Assembly: GCF_001590785.1 (NCBI RefSeq)
Contig: NZ_LTAO01000001.1
Coordinates: 471,956-535,955, forward strand
Reading direction: 5' to 3'
From: Alkalihalobacillus trypoxylicola
GTDB lineage: Bacteria > Bacillota > Bacilli > Bacillales > Bacillaceae_D
Length of the DNA: 64,000 nt
Positions 1 to 9,579 of the stretch are shown here, piece by piece. The notes beneath the pieces were generated by a model, which worked only from the letters and a program-made list of their open reading frames with translations, had not been told where the DNA came from and made no database searches. The position numbers and the translations under genes are program-made. The first letter of the stretch is position 1. Every line of letters starts with the position of its first letter.

Positions 1-945
1 CAAGCGATGCTTGACACCATTGAACGTTTTTAACACATGCTGAATCTGTGAGATTTCAGCCCCCATTAGCATAGAGGTTCCAATCGCAGCTAATATATTT
101 TCCATGTTATGAGAACCAGGCAGGACGATTTCATTAGCATTTATGATCTGTTTACCATCATAATAAATAGTACCTTCAAACAAACAAACACCTTGATCCA
201 AATATGTATGTTGAGTAAAAGGAATTCCAGTAGCCCGATTCTCCTTCACTAATTGAACGACTTTTTGATCATCTAAATTATAAACAAGCTGATCGTCATC
301 ATCCTGATTCTTGAAAATAGCTGCTTTCGCCTTATGATACTCTCCGAGAGTACCGTGGTAATCTAAATGAGCTTCGAATAAATTAAGAAGAACCGAAACC
401 CTTGGTTTAAATTGGTCGACTCCTAATAGCTGAAAACTTGAAACTTCCATTACAATCACTTGATTACTTTGAGCTTGTTCTGCTACTTCACAAGCAACCG
501 TTCCAATATTTCCAGCAATCAAAGGCTCCCTTGCACTTGATTTAAGCATTTCGTAAATTAAGGTCGTTGTTGTCGTTTTTCCGTTTGAACCAGTAATCGC
601 AATAATTTCTGCTTCGCTTATTTGATAAGCTAGTTCTATTTCTGTTATGACATTAATATTTCTATTTTCTGCTTCCTTAATTAATACATTAGAATAAGGA
701 ATACCTGGATTCTTAACGATTAAAGTCACAGATTCATCTAATAAAGATAAAGGGTGCTCGCCACAAATAACACGAAAGCCTTCTTCCATTAATGCTTGAG
801 CCTGAGTATGATCCTGAAGAGGCTTTGCGTCATTAATCGTTACTTTTGCACCTAGTTTTTTTAACAACCTCGCTGCCGCTTCCCCACTTTTGGCAAGTCC
901 TAGAACAAGTACATGCTTACCTTTTAACGTCTCTATCGCTTTCAT
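1..945 (-). CDS. murD: UDP-N-acetylmuramoylalanine-D-glutamate ligase (MurD), N-terminal part
   Basis: Cytoplasmic ATP-dependent ligase that adds D-glutamate to UDP-MurNAc-L-Ala in peptidoglycan precursor synthesis. About 315 N-terminal residues are present and the frame runs off the left edge, so the C-terminal domain is outside the window. Visible are the N-terminal Rossmann motif (VLVLGLAKSGEAAA, near residue 12), the Mur-ligase P-loop AITGSNGKTTTTT (about residue 115) and the central-domain HLDYHGT motif. The start ATG overlaps the mraY stop by one base (TAATG) and is preceded by GAGGTG, so the two are translationally coupled. In Bacillus, spoVE and murG would follow. Identity is secure. 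Confidence 0.95.
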   Translation of the reverse strand, partial: MKAIETLKGKHVLVLGLAKSGEAAARLLKKLGAKVTINDAKPLQDHTQAQALMEEGFRVICGEHPLSLLDESVTLIVKNPGIPYSNVLIKEAENRNINVITEIELAYQISEAEIIAITGSNGKTTTTTLIYEMLKSSAREPLIAGNIGTVACEVAEQAQSNQVIVMEVSSFQLLGVDQFKPRVSVLLNLFEAHLDYHGTLGEYHKAKAAIFKNQDDDDQLVYNLDDQKVVQLVKENRATGIPFTQHTYLDQGVCLFEGTIYYDGKQIINANEIVLPGSHNMENILAAIGTSMLMGAEISQIQHVLKTFNGVKHRL

Positions 946-1919
946 TACAACCACACCTCGATGTATATGCCTAACACAGCTAAAATCATACCTACGAACC
1001 AGAATGTCACGACCACTCGCCATTCTGACCAACCAGATAGCTCGTAATGATGATGAAGTGGGCTCATCTTGAATACTCGTTTCCCTCTCGTTTTAAAGGA
1101 AATAACTTGAATAATAACAGACAATGTTTCAATGACAAAAACACCACCTATTATAATTAATAAAATTTCCATTTTGGAAATAATAGCGATTGCTGCTATC
1201 GCTCCACCCAAAGCTAATGAACCTGTATCTCCCATAAACACTTTTGCTGGATGTGCATTATAAACTAGAAATCCAAGAACAGCGCCGACTACTGCAGCAC
1301 TAAAAATAGAAACGTCAATTAAGTCAACGTACCAGGCTAAAACTGCAAATGCCCCAAATGCAATGGCAGACGTTCCTGCAAGTAAACCATCGAGTCCATC
1401 CGTTAAATTGACGGCGTTTGAAGCACCTACTAACATGACGATTACGAGTGGTAAGTATAACCAGCCAATATCAATTTGAAAGTTCGTTGCAGGTATTGAA
1501 ATTTCGGTTGAAAACCCAATATATCTTAACCCAAAATAAAAGAGAACGGAGATCAGTAATTGACCTAACAACTTCTGTTTTGATGTTAACCCTAAATTTC
1601 TCTTTTTTACAACTTTAATATAATCATCTAAAAATCCGACCAAACCAAAACCGACCGTTACAAATAAAAGTAGAAGTATTTCCTCACTAAAAGATAAAAA
1701 TCTGATTGAGATAAATAGAGCGGCAATTGCTATTGCAAGGACAATCACAATTCCTCCCATGGTTGGTGTTCCTTTTTTCTTTTGATGTGATTCAGGTCCT
1801 TCTTCTCTTATACTTTGACCGAATTTCAATCGTCTTAAAAATGGTATAAATAATGGTGATAACAATACTGAGATGAGAAATGATAATACGAGTGATAATA
1901 ATAGAACGAGTTCTAACAC
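945..1919 (-). CDS. mraY: Phospho-N-acetylmuramoyl-pentapeptide-transferase (MraY)
   Basis: Integral membrane enzyme that transfers phospho-MurNAc-pentapeptide from UDP to undecaprenyl phosphate, giving lipid I. The 324 residues match the usual length of the family. About ten hydrophobic segments are visible, together with the signature loops [30 protein letters not shown] and the C-terminal histidine motif SPLHHHYE; the aspartates in these loops bind Mg2+ and substrate. The gene starts three bases after the murF stop and overlaps the murD start by one base, so it lies in the middle of a tightly packed dcw operon. Confidence 0.97.
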   Translation of the reverse strand: MLELVLLLSLVLSFLISVLLSPLFIPFLRRLKFGQSIREEGPESHQKKKGTPTMGGIVIVLAIAIAALFISIRFLSFSEEILLLLFVTVGFGLVGFLDDYIKVVKKRNLGLTSKQKLLGQLLISVLFYFGLRYIGFSTEISIPATNFQIDIGWLYLPLVIVMLVGASNAVNLTDGLDGLLAGTSAIAFGAFAVLAWYVDLIDVSIFSAAVVGAVLGFLVYNAHPAKVFMGDTGSLALGGAIAAIAIISKMEILLIIIGGVFVIETLSVIIQVISFKTRGKRVFKMSPLHHHYELSGWSEWRVVVTFWFVGMILAVLGIYIEVWL

Positions 1920-1922
1920 TAA

Positions 1923-3287
1923 TCACCCCTCCTTTCTGTTTTGTTGATATTGATTTATTAGTTGTTCTAGCTCCATTCCTCTTGAAGCTTTAAAAAGTAT
2001 GACTGTCTGATTATTCACTTTTGAAGCAATGCTACTTTCTGCCTCTTCCTTCGTCGAAAAATATTCAACATTGATAGAATCTATGCGATGATTTTGAAAC
2101 CATTCATCATATATCCATTTTGCTTTCTCTCCTACTAGAAGGATATCCGTAATCGGAGCGACTAAGCTTGAAGCAACCTGTCTATGTAAGAGCTCCTCTT
2201 GTTCTCCTAATTCAAAAATATCTCCTAATACGACGATTTTTTTTGACTTATCTGGAATATCCTTAATCGTTTCAATAGCGGCTATCATTGAGGTTGGACT
2301 TGCATTATAAGCATCGTTGATAACCCATTCCCCATTCGCACCTATGCTTTTTTCTAATCTCATACCTGTTAAAGAAACTCTGCTTAATCCTGCTTGAATT
2401 TGTTTATGATCAAAACCAAGCTCTGTGACAAGAGCTATACATATTGAAGCATTTTTCACATTGTGACGACCTAATAATGACAATTTAAAAGGTTCTTCCC
2501 CTAAGAAGAAATGAAAGCCGTCCAGTTTGGGCTCAATCTTTGAAATCACATAATCATTCGTCTTTTCTACACCTATCTTAACCACCTTATTTGAATAATA
2601 AGGATTTAACAATTTTTCATCACCATCAAGGTACACTCTTCCGCTATCAAGCAGCCCGCTCGTAATTTCCATTTTTGCTTTTGCTATACCTTCTCGACTG
2701 CCCAAAAATTCCATATGAGACTCTCCGATATTGGTAACGACAGCTAGATTAGGCTTCGCGATATTTGAAAGTAATTCAATTTCACCAAAGGCGCTCATAC
2801 CCATTTCTAAAATTAAGTACTGACAGTTGGAGGGCATCGATAAAATGGTCATAGGTAATCCAATATGATTGTTAAAGTTCCCTTCCGTTTTAAACGTTTC
2901 TCCATGAATCGATAATAAGCTCTCTAAAATATCTTTTGTTGTTGTCTTACCGTTACTTCCTGTAACAGCTACAACAATAGGATTTACTAAATCTCGATAA
3001 GTTTTGGCCATTTGCTGAAAGGAAATTAAAGTATCTTCCACAAAGTACAATTGAAAAGATTCAGGTATATCCGCTGGAACTGATTCATTTATATTCCAAA
3101 GAGCACCGATAGCCCCTTTATTAATCGCATCACGAATAAAGCTATGACCGTTACGAGCAGCCACTAATGGTATATAAAGAGCCCCTTTTTTCAAAATTCT
3201 CGTATCGAAGGCAACACTCGAAAACTTCTGAGTTCCTATCGAACGAGATAATGTGGAGGATGCTGAAATCAAATCAGATGTTAACAT
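1923..3287 (-). CDS. murF: UDP-N-acetylmuramoyl-tripeptide-D-alanyl-D-alanine ligase (MurF)
   Basis: Cytoplasmic ligase that adds D-Ala-D-Ala to the UDP-MurNAc-tripeptide. The P-loop VTGSNGKTTTKDIL lies near residue 110; NEG-type central-domain motifs and the C-terminal GDIFELGE follow. The frame opens at 3314, but an ATG at 3287 is preceded nine bases upstream by AAGGAGC and gives 454 residues, close to B. subtilis MurF; this start is preferred. It overlaps the end of murE by 14 bases, implying coupled translation. In B. subtilis murF lies elsewhere (next to ddl), so its place between murE and mraY is the arrangement of many other Firmicutes. Confidence 0.95.
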   Translation of the reverse strand: MLTSDLISASSTLSRSIGTQKFSSVAFDTRILKKGALYIPLVAARNGHSFIRDAINKGAIGALWNINESVPADIPESFQLYFVEDTLISFQQMAKTYRDLVNPIVVAVTGSNGKTTTKDILESLLSIHGETFKTEGNFNNHIGLPMTILSMPSNCQYLILEMGMSAFGEIELLSNIAKPNLAVVTNIGESHMEFLGSREGIAKAKMEITSGLLDSGRVYLDGDEKLLNPYYSNKVVKIGVEKTNDYVISKIEPKLDGFHFFLGEEPFKLSLLGRHNVKNASICIALVTELGFDHKQIQAGLSRVSLTGMRLEKSIGANGEWVINDAYNASPTSMIAAIETIKDIPDKSKKIVVLGDIFELGEQEELLHRQVASSLVAPITDILLVGEKAKWIYDEWFQNHRIDSINVEYFSTKEEAESSIASKVNNQTVILFKASRGMELEQLINQYQQNRKEG

Positions 3288-4749
3288 GGCGAATACGCTC
3301 CTTAATCGCTTCATACGCTATTTCTCGGTCATCAAAATGAATAGTTTGATCGGAAAAAATTTGATATGTTTCATGACCTTTTCCTGCAATCACGATAATA
3401 TCTCCACTTTGAGCACTTGAAATCGCATCATAAATCGCTTTTTTTCGGTCAACTTCTATCATGTAGTTTGAATATGAAATCCCCTTGATCATGTCATCTA
3501 TAATTTTATTTGGGTCTTCGCCCCTTGGATTGTCGGATGTAAAATAAGCTTGTTCCGCATATTTGGTCGCAACTTCCGCCATAACAGGTCTTTTAGAACG
3601 ATCTCTATTCCCGCCACAGCCGACAACTACCTTAACAGAAGATTGAGCAAGCTCTTGGACGGTTTCTAATACGTTTTTTAAGCTATCTGACGTGTGAGCA
3701 TAGTCAACTACAACAGTAAAATCTTGTTTTTCATTCACTTTAACTGTTTCGAATCTACCTGCTATACCTTTAAGCTCGGAAAGACTTTTGACAATATCCT
3801 CTTTCGGAATTCCAGATACATAGGCTGCAGCAACAGCAGCCAAAATATTATAAACATTAAATTTCCCAATGAGTTGTACATCAACTTGGTAGGTTTGATT
3901 AAATATGGTTAATTCAAACATCGTTCCTTTTGCACTTAATTGGATATTTTTAGCTGAGATATCCGCATTATGATGGATACTATAAGTAATAATCTCAGCA
4001 CTTGTCATTTTCATTAATTTTTGTGATGCCGGATCGTCGATATTAAGTACAGCAAATTTACCATCATATTGGCTACCTAATTGAGCAAATAAAAGTCCTT
4101 TTGCATTTAAATAATCTTCCATCGTTTTATGGTAATCTAAGTGGTCAGGTGTTAGATTCGTAAATACCGCTACATTAAAATCGCACCCAAACGTTCTGCC
4201 ACTTTCCAAAGCATGGGAAGAAACCTCCATTAATGCGGTATCAACCTGGTGGTGGACCATGCGCTGAAAGGTTTGCTGAAGTAACAGTGATTCAGGAGTC
4301 GTATTTTTAGTCTCAATTTTTTCCTGACCTACTTTTGCATACATCGTTCCAATCACACCTGTTTTTTTCGCATTTCTTTGAAAGATATGCTCTAAAATAA
4401 GGGTAGTCGATGTTTTTCCGTTCGTTCCTGTAACTCCTATTAAATGAAGATTTTTAGTAGGATTATGATAGAAATGATTAGCTAATCTTGCCATTGCTCT
4501 TCTAGAATCTTTTACGATTATGACTGGTACATCTAGAGCTAAAGGTTTTTCAGCGATTACCGCAACGGCACCGTTTTCTACTGCATTTTTAGCGAAATCA
4601 TGTCCATCAACAGTATAGCCATTTATACAAATAAATAACGTACCAGCTTTTACTTGCCGATGATCCATTTCTATTTGTTGAATGATGGGGTCCTCCTTTA
4701 CATCGACTTGTAAAAAAGGAAAGACATTTACTAACTCCGATAATTTCAT
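3274..4749 (-). CDS. murE: UDP-N-acetylmuramoyl-tripeptide synthetase, meso-diaminopimelate-adding (MurE)
   Basis: Cytoplasmic ligase that adds the third amino acid to UDP-MurNAc-L-Ala-D-Glu. The P-loop VTGTNGKTSTT is near residue 107. The substrate-selecting motif DNPRGEDP (about residue 404) is the form that specifies meso-diaminopimelate rather than lysine, which predicts an A1-gamma type wall as in most Bacillus. The 491 residues match the family. It is separated from spoVD by about 125 bases containing a perfect stem-loop, and its 3' end overlaps murF. Confidence 0.96.
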   Translation of the reverse strand: MKLSELVNVFPFLQVDVKEDPIIQQIEMDHRQVKAGTLFICINGYTVDGHDFAKNAVENGAVAVIAEKPLALDVPVIIVKDSRRAMARLANHFYHNPTKNLHLIGVTGTNGKTSTTLILEHIFQRNAKKTGVIGTMYAKVGQEKIETKNTTPESLLLQQTFQRMVHHQVDTALMEVSSHALESGRTFGCDFNVAVFTNLTPDHLDYHKTMEDYLNAKGLLFAQLGSQYDGKFAVLNIDDPASQKLMKMTSAEIITYSIHHNADISAKNIQLSAKGTMFELTIFNQTYQVDVQLIGKFNVYNILAAVAAAYVSGIPKEDIVKSLSELKGIAGRFETVKVNEKQDFTVVVDYAHTSDSLKNVLETVQELAQSSVKVVVGCGGNRDRSKRPVMAEVATKYAEQAYFTSDNPRGEDPNKIIDDMIKGISYSNYMIEVDRKKAIYDAISSAQSGDIIVIAGKGHETYQIFSDQTIHFDDREIAYEAIKERIRHVNI

Positions 4750-4777
4750 TTTAACACTCCGTTCGTCCTATCAAGCA

Positions 4778-4807
4778 AGACGGCAAAGCTGTAGCCTTTT
4801 GCCGTCT
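4778..4807. other. Perfect stem-loop between spoVD and murE
   Basis: A 10-bp perfect inverted repeat, AGACGGCAAA at 4778-4787 and TTTGCCGTCT at 4798-4807, with a 10-base loop. On the minus strand it lies between the spoVD stop and the murE start. There is no U-run after the stem on either strand, so it does not look like a classical terminator. An mRNA processing or stability element, or weak attenuation between the sporulation gene and the vegetative mur genes, are possibilities. Confidence 0.55.
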
Positions 4808-4874
4808 ATTGCTACTGTTTATACCATTATATAATATTACGTGTATTGTGAATATAAGCACACATGATACTATT

Positions 4875-6809
4875 TTAGTCGTTTCCTACTTGTTTGTCAC
4901 CCATATAAAGTCGGATTGTCGATCCGGTTTTTATTTTTTCTCCTGGCTCAGGTGATTGAGCAACAACTATTTGCCCTTCTCCAGTTGCCTGAACATGCAA
5001 TTCATAAAATGAATCATGAATTTCTCTTCGAGTCAGTCCTATCATATCCGGAACCTCAATAAGTGGTTCTTCATCCCAATTTAATTCTTTTTCTATTTGG
5101 TCGTCTCTTTTTTCAACCCCCATAGCTCTAAGGCTATCTTCTATAATCGTACCAACTATCGGAGCGACTACTTGGCCCCCATATTGAATCGTTTCCTTTG
5201 GGTTATCGATGGCTACATATACCACAATCTCTGGATCATCTGCAGGAGCAAAGCCAACAAATGAAAGGATATAATTATTTTCTAAATATCTTCCATCCTT
5301 TGCTTTTTGCGCAGTACCTGTTTTCCCGCCGACTCGATATCCATCAACAAAAGCTTTTTTCCCTGTCCCTTGAGCAACAACCGTTTCAAGTGCATATCGA
5401 ACTTCTTCTGAGGTTTCTTGCGATATCACTTGTCTTTTCATAATCGGAGAGTGGCTATCTACCACTTCTCCAGTTAAAGGATCTACCCACTCTTTCGCGA
5501 TGTAAGGCTGATATAGATAACCTCCGTTAACTGCTGCCGAAACCGCCGCTACCTGTTGAATAGGAGTAACAGCCACTCCTTGTCCGAATGCTGTAGTAGC
5601 TTGCTCTAGTGGTCCAACCCGATCACGGTTAAAAAGAATCCCGGTTCCTTCACCTTGTAAATCAATTCCTGTTTTTTGACCAAAACCAAAATCTTCAATA
5701 TAGTCAAACAGGCGGTCCTTCCCTAACCTTTCTCCTAGTACTACAAAACCAGGGTTACATGAGTTCTGAACCACTTCTAAAAAGGATTGTTGACCATGTC
5801 CACCTTTTTTCCAGCATCGTAAATTGTGACCAGCTACTTTAATATATCCAGGGTCATAAAAGGAATCCTCTTTTAAATTTACGACCCCTTCTTCAATCGC
5901 AGCTGAAATGGTAATGATCTTAAATGTCGATCCAGGCTCATATTGCATCCATACTGGTTTATTTTGATTATAAACTTCAGGAGCAACCTCCTGAAACAAC
6001 TCTGGATTATAATGAGGACGGCTACTCATCGCTAAAATTTCACCCGTATTTGGATTCATTGCAATGGCAATCGCTCCATCCGGATTATAGGTCGCTTCTG
6101 CTATATCTAACTCTCTTTCAACAATCGTCTGAACACGACTGTCTATCGTCAATACCATATCTAAACCATTAGAGGGAGCCGTGTATTCGTCGGCTAAATT
6201 AGGCATTCTATTTCCCTTTGCTGTCGAGAAAAAGGATACATACCCTTTTTCACCTTTTAACTGTTCATCATAATATAATTCAAGTCCTGTTAAGCCTTGA
6301 TTATCAATCCCAGCAAAGCCTAAAACATGAGACAAATAACTACCAAACGGATAATGTCTCTTACTATCCTCGGCAATATAAACACCCGGTAACCTTAGTT
6401 CTCTCACTTCATCGGCTTTATCCTTTGTAATCTTCCTTCCTTCTGGAGTTATGCGAACCATTGATTCTTTTTGAGTAATTTTTTGGTATGCTTTTTGCCT
6501 ATCCATATTTAAAGTGGCCGCTAATTTCTCAGCTGTATCTACAGGATCTTGTACCTGTCTAGGGACCACCAATACCGAAGGAGCACTTATATTAGTCGCT
6601 AACGCAACTCCATTTCGGTCGACAATTTCCCCTCTTTTCGCCTCAAAAGGAACATTACGACTCCAGGAATCTTCTGCAGATTCTGTTAAAAAATCACCTA
6701 ATACAAATTGAACATAACCTAAACGAAAAATAATCGTGATTAAAATAGCCAGTCCAATAAAAAAAACGATGATTAACCTTTTTCTTACTGTCACATTAGA
6801 AACTCGCAC
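4875..6809 (-). CDS. spoVD: Stage V sporulation protein D, class B penicillin-binding protein with one PASTA domain
   Basis: Sporulation-specific D,D-transpeptidase that cross-links spore cortex peptidoglycan. A single N-terminal membrane anchor is followed by the PBP dimerisation domain, the transpeptidase domain with EPGSTFK (catalytic Ser near residue 295), SCN in QNSCNPG and KTGTAQ, and one C-terminal PASTA domain. The open frame begins at a TTG at 6818, but the GTG at 6809 sits nine bases after GGGGGG and makes the protein start MRVSNVTVRKR, as B. subtilis SpoVD does; this start gives 644 residues. It follows pbpB in the same order as in B. subtilis, where spoVD has its own sigmaE promoter; I could not identify one clearly in the short gap, which holds a small inverted repeat (6871-6887). 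Confidence 0.94.
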   Translation of the reverse strand: MRVSNVTVRKRLIIVFFIGLAILITIIFRLGYVQFVLGDFLTESAEDSWSRNVPFEAKRGEIVDRNGVALATNISAPSVLVVPRQVQDPVDTAEKLAATLNMDRQKAYQKITQKESMVRITPEGRKITKDKADEVRELRLPGVYIAEDSKRHYPFGSYLSHVLGFAGIDNQGLTGLELYYDEQLKGEKGYVSFFSTAKGNRMPNLADEYTAPSNGLDMVLTIDSRVQTIVERELDIAEATYNPDGAIAIAMNPNTGEILAMSSRPHYNPELFQEVAPEVYNQNKPVWMQYEPGSTFKIITISAAIEEGVVNLKEDSFYDPGYIKVAGHNLRCWKKGGHGQQSFLEVVQNSCNPGFVVLGERLGKDRLFDYIEDFGFGQKTGIDLQGEGTGILFNRDRVGPLEQATTAFGQGVAVTPIQQVAAVSAAVNGGYLYQPYIAKEWVDPLTGEVVDSHSPIMKRQVISQETSEEVRYALETVVAQGTGKKAFVDGYRVGGKTGTAQKAKDGRYLENNYILSFVGFAPADDPEIVVYVAIDNPKETIQYGGQVVAPIVGTIIEDSLRAMGVEKRDDQIEKELNWDEEPLIEVPDMIGLTRREIHDSFYELHVQATGEGQIVVAQSPEPGEKIKTGSTIRLYMGDKQVGND

Positions 6810-6913
6810 AAAAGCCAACCCCCCGCACTATCAAATCAAAAGTGTACATAGCTTGTTTATAACTATGCTCTCTAATGATTCATTAGAACATTGCGGAGGG
6901 TTACTATTAAATC

Positions 6914-9118
6914 CTAACTATCTATTCCCACTTCTTCTTCTAATTCCTCTTCCTCGTTTTCTTCCTGTTCTTCATCTTCATCATCTTGCTGCTCTTCCAT
7001 TTGATGATTGGCTAATTCTATCACAATATAATCTCCTGGTCGCACTACATCACCCGGAGCAACATTTTGAGCGGTCACGTAGCCATTTCCAAAAAGGTTT
7101 GGAGTGATTTCTAGAGCATCAGATAATCGCAATACATCACGAGTAGACCAACCTATCACTTCCGGCATTTCATATTGCTCAGCCTCCGTGACGATAAAAA
7201 CTTTTTCTCCAGGAAGCAGCCCTTTTCCAGAAGCCGGTTGCTGACTTATTATAGATTTTCCATCACCGAGCACGACTACCTCTAATCCTTCCTCTTCAAG
7301 TTCTTCTTTTGCTTCTGCTATAGACATCGAGGTAAAATCATTTAATTTGTAGCCTTCAACGGTTTCCTTCGCAATTTCTTCGACAGAAGGGGTAATCTTT
7401 AAATATTGAAGACTTTGTTTCATAATCGTTGTAAATATTTTTCTAGTAGGCTCTGACCCGGTCTCAATATCTTTTAATTTTGGTCTTTCTACTGCTACAT
7501 AAACCAATACACTAGGGTCGTCTTTAGGAGCCATCCCTAGGAATGAAAAGATATTTTCGCCATGACCATGAATATACCCACCGCCATTAGGATTTGGAAT
7601 TTGAGCAGTTCCTGTTTTTCCAACCACTTGAAATCCTTCAATATAGTAAGGATTACCTGTTCCTGCTCTTTCGTTCACTACTCCCTCTAATAAATCTAAC
7701 ATTTCTTTGGATGTTTCTTCACTAATAGGCTCTCCAACTATTTCCGGCTCATTTTGATACATCACTTCATTGGTTTCCGAATCTACAATTCGATCAATGA
7801 TATAGGGCTTCATCATCTTACCACCATTAGCAATACTTGTAGCCGCTTGAATTTGTTGAATCGGCGTAACAGCTGTACCTTGACCAAATGAGGTAGCTAC
7901 TGCATCAAATTGACTTCCTTTAGCAATTAAACTATTCGCTTCATTAGGTAGGTCAATTCCTGTTGGTTCATTAAAACCAAACCTTTCCCAATAATCATAC
8001 AATTTTTCGGTTCCGAGACGCTCTATCGTTAGTTTAGCCATCGCTACGTTGGAAGAGCGTAGAAATCCCTCTGTAAAACTAATAGATCCCCATCCGACCC
8101 CATTATTATGGTCTCTTACCTGATCAGGTCCTATATCCCAGCTTCCAGATTGGTAGGCTTCATTTGCTGGAAACACACCTTCCTCCATGGCAGCTGCCAC
8201 TGTAAACATTTTCATTGTCGATCCTGGCTCAAAGTGATCAGATATCGAGAAGTTCATATAATTAGTGATTTTTTCATATTCATTTGGATTAAAGCTTGGT
8301 CGATTACTCATGGCTAATATTTGACCTGTCTTAGGATCAGCAACAATAGCAATCATTCTTTCTGGTTCATACTCTTCATCTACCTCTGTCATAACCTGCT
8401 CTAATGAGGTTTGAATATTACCATCAAGTGTCAAATAGACATGGTTCCCATTTTCAACTGGCTCAATTAATTCATTAGGATTTAATAATGGTGCTCGGTT
8501 TGTATCAGATAAATACGTAATACTTCCATCCTTAGCACTTAAATATTCATCTAGACTACGCTCTAAACCCATTCGTGCTTCTTCCATATTTCTTTCTGTA
8601 TATCCGATAACGTGCGAAGCAAACATTTGCTTCGGATAATACCTTCTTGGTTCTGTCATAAAGAAGATTCCATCTAAATCTAACTCTTTAATTTCTAGCA
8701 TTTGCTCATAACTTAAATTCCTTGCACCTGTTCCTAGCTCTACCTGGAATTTATCTTGAGATAATAAGCGAGCTAGATTACCAACCTCTTGATCAATATA
8801 TGGCGCTAGCTTCTCGGCAGTCTCTTCTGGTTCCTTCACATAACTAGATTGATCTCTATTCAAAATAGCAAAAACCTTATAAGATTTTACTTCCTCTGCA
8901 ATAGCACCACCACTTCGGTCGAAAATCGTCCCACGAACACCTTCTAGAGGAATTTTCTTCGTCCATCTTTCTTCTGCTATTTGGTCTAGTTCATGACCCC
9001 TTACTTCTTTTGTCACCTGAATATGTAGAATACGTCCAATAAAAACAGCAAAAATGATAAAAAAGATCACCATTAGGACAATTGCACGTATATTCGTATT
9101 AGCTCTTTTTATTTCCAT
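6914..9118 (-). CDS. pbpB: Penicillin-binding protein 2B, septal transpeptidase (FtsI type)
   Basis: Class B PBP that cross-links septal peptidoglycan in the divisome. It has a short cytoplasmic N-terminus, one membrane anchor (about residues 12-32), the dimerisation domain, a transpeptidase domain with EPGSTMK (about residue 307), SSN and GKTGTAQ, and two C-terminal PASTA domains (about residues 590-705). The 734 residues are slightly more than in B. subtilis because of an extremely acidic tail, nearly all Glu/Asp over the last 30 residues, which would lie outside the membrane. The start ATG is preceded by GAGGTG. An intrinsic terminator separates it from ftsL, so it probably has its own promoter or depends on read-through. 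Confidence 0.95.
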   Translation of the reverse strand: MEIKRANTNIRAIVLMVIFFIIFAVFIGRILHIQVTKEVRGHELDQIAEERWTKKIPLEGVRGTIFDRSGGAIAEEVKSYKVFAILNRDQSSYVKEPEETAEKLAPYIDQEVGNLARLLSQDKFQVELGTGARNLSYEQMLEIKELDLDGIFFMTEPRRYYPKQMFASHVIGYTERNMEEARMGLERSLDEYLSAKDGSITYLSDTNRAPLLNPNELIEPVENGNHVYLTLDGNIQTSLEQVMTEVDEEYEPERMIAIVADPKTGQILAMSNRPSFNPNEYEKITNYMNFSISDHFEPGSTMKMFTVAAAMEEGVFPANEAYQSGSWDIGPDQVRDHNNGVGWGSISFTEGFLRSSNVAMAKLTIERLGTEKLYDYWERFGFNEPTGIDLPNEANSLIAKGSQFDAVATSFGQGTAVTPIQQIQAATSIANGGKMMKPYIIDRIVDSETNEVMYQNEPEIVGEPISEETSKEMLDLLEGVVNERAGTGNPYYIEGFQVVGKTGTAQIPNPNGGGYIHGHGENIFSFLGMAPKDDPSVLVYVAVERPKLKDIETGSEPTRKIFTTIMKQSLQYLKITPSVEEIAKETVEGYKLNDFTSMSIAEAKEELEEEGLEVVVLGDGKSIISQQPASGKGLLPGEKVFIVTEAEQYEMPEVIGWSTRDVLRLSDALEITPNLFGNGYVTAQNVAPGDVVRPGDYIVIELANHQMEEQQDDEDEEQEENEEEELEEEVGIDS

Positions 9119-9176
9119 CCTCTCACACCTCTTATCTAAACACCCTTACTTGAGTATCATACACGATCATCGAAAA

Positions 9177-9210
9177 AAAACTAGTTCAATTCTTAGCTTG
9201 AACTAGTTTT
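9177..9210 (-). terminator. Intrinsic terminator inside the dcw cluster, between ftsL and pbpB
   Basis: On the minus strand CTAGTTCAA (9206-9198) pairs with TTGAACTAG (9189-9181), extended by four A-T pairs, and is followed by eight U residues. The ftsL stop codon lies inside the stem, so ribosomes terminating ftsL would reach into the hairpin. A stem with a U-run in the middle of an operon suggests attenuation of pbpB and downstream genes. Confidence 0.75.
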
Positions 9211-9562
9211 GTTGTTGAATAGGGTTAACATTTTCTTCATTTAATCCCATACCACTTTCCTTTGCCAATTGTAAAATACGATCTGGGTTTGATAATTCTA
9301 GCACTTGGAGATAAAGTCCGCCATTAATTTCTGATTGCTCAGCCACAACCTGTTCTAGTTGATAAATATCTTGATTCATCCTATACATTTCAACATAATT
9401 ATTAACAATAATGGCTCCGACAATAAATAGAGATAAGATTAAAATTCCAATAATTGATTTTTCACCTAATGTGAGCTTATGCCTTACTCGCCTAACTATC
9501 TTTTTCTTTCTTTTAGGTTCTAGTTGTTCCTGATGTTGTATTTGTCTGGCAATCATACTCAT
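9203..9562 (-). CDS. ftsL: Cell division protein FtsL
   Basis: Small bitopic divisome protein that, with DivIC/FtsB and DivIB/FtsQ, activates the septal synthase. The 119 residues comprise a basic cytoplasmic N-terminus (KRKKKIVRR), one membrane segment (about residues 38-58) and an extracytoplasmic heptad-like coiled coil ending in the typical NPDRILQLAKESGM region. Sequence conservation is low in this family, so the call also rests on its place between rsmH and pbpB. The start ATG follows GGAGGGA by eight bases. Its stop codon lies in a terminator stem. Confidence 0.92.
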   Translation of the reverse strand: MSMIARQIQHQEQLEPKRKKKIVRRVRHKLTLGEKSIIGILILSLFIVGAIIVNNYVEMYRMNQDIYQLEQVVAEQSEINGGLYLQVLELSNPDRILQLAKESGMGLNEENVNPIQQQN

Positions 9563-9579
9563 ATAAAAAGTCCCTCCTC

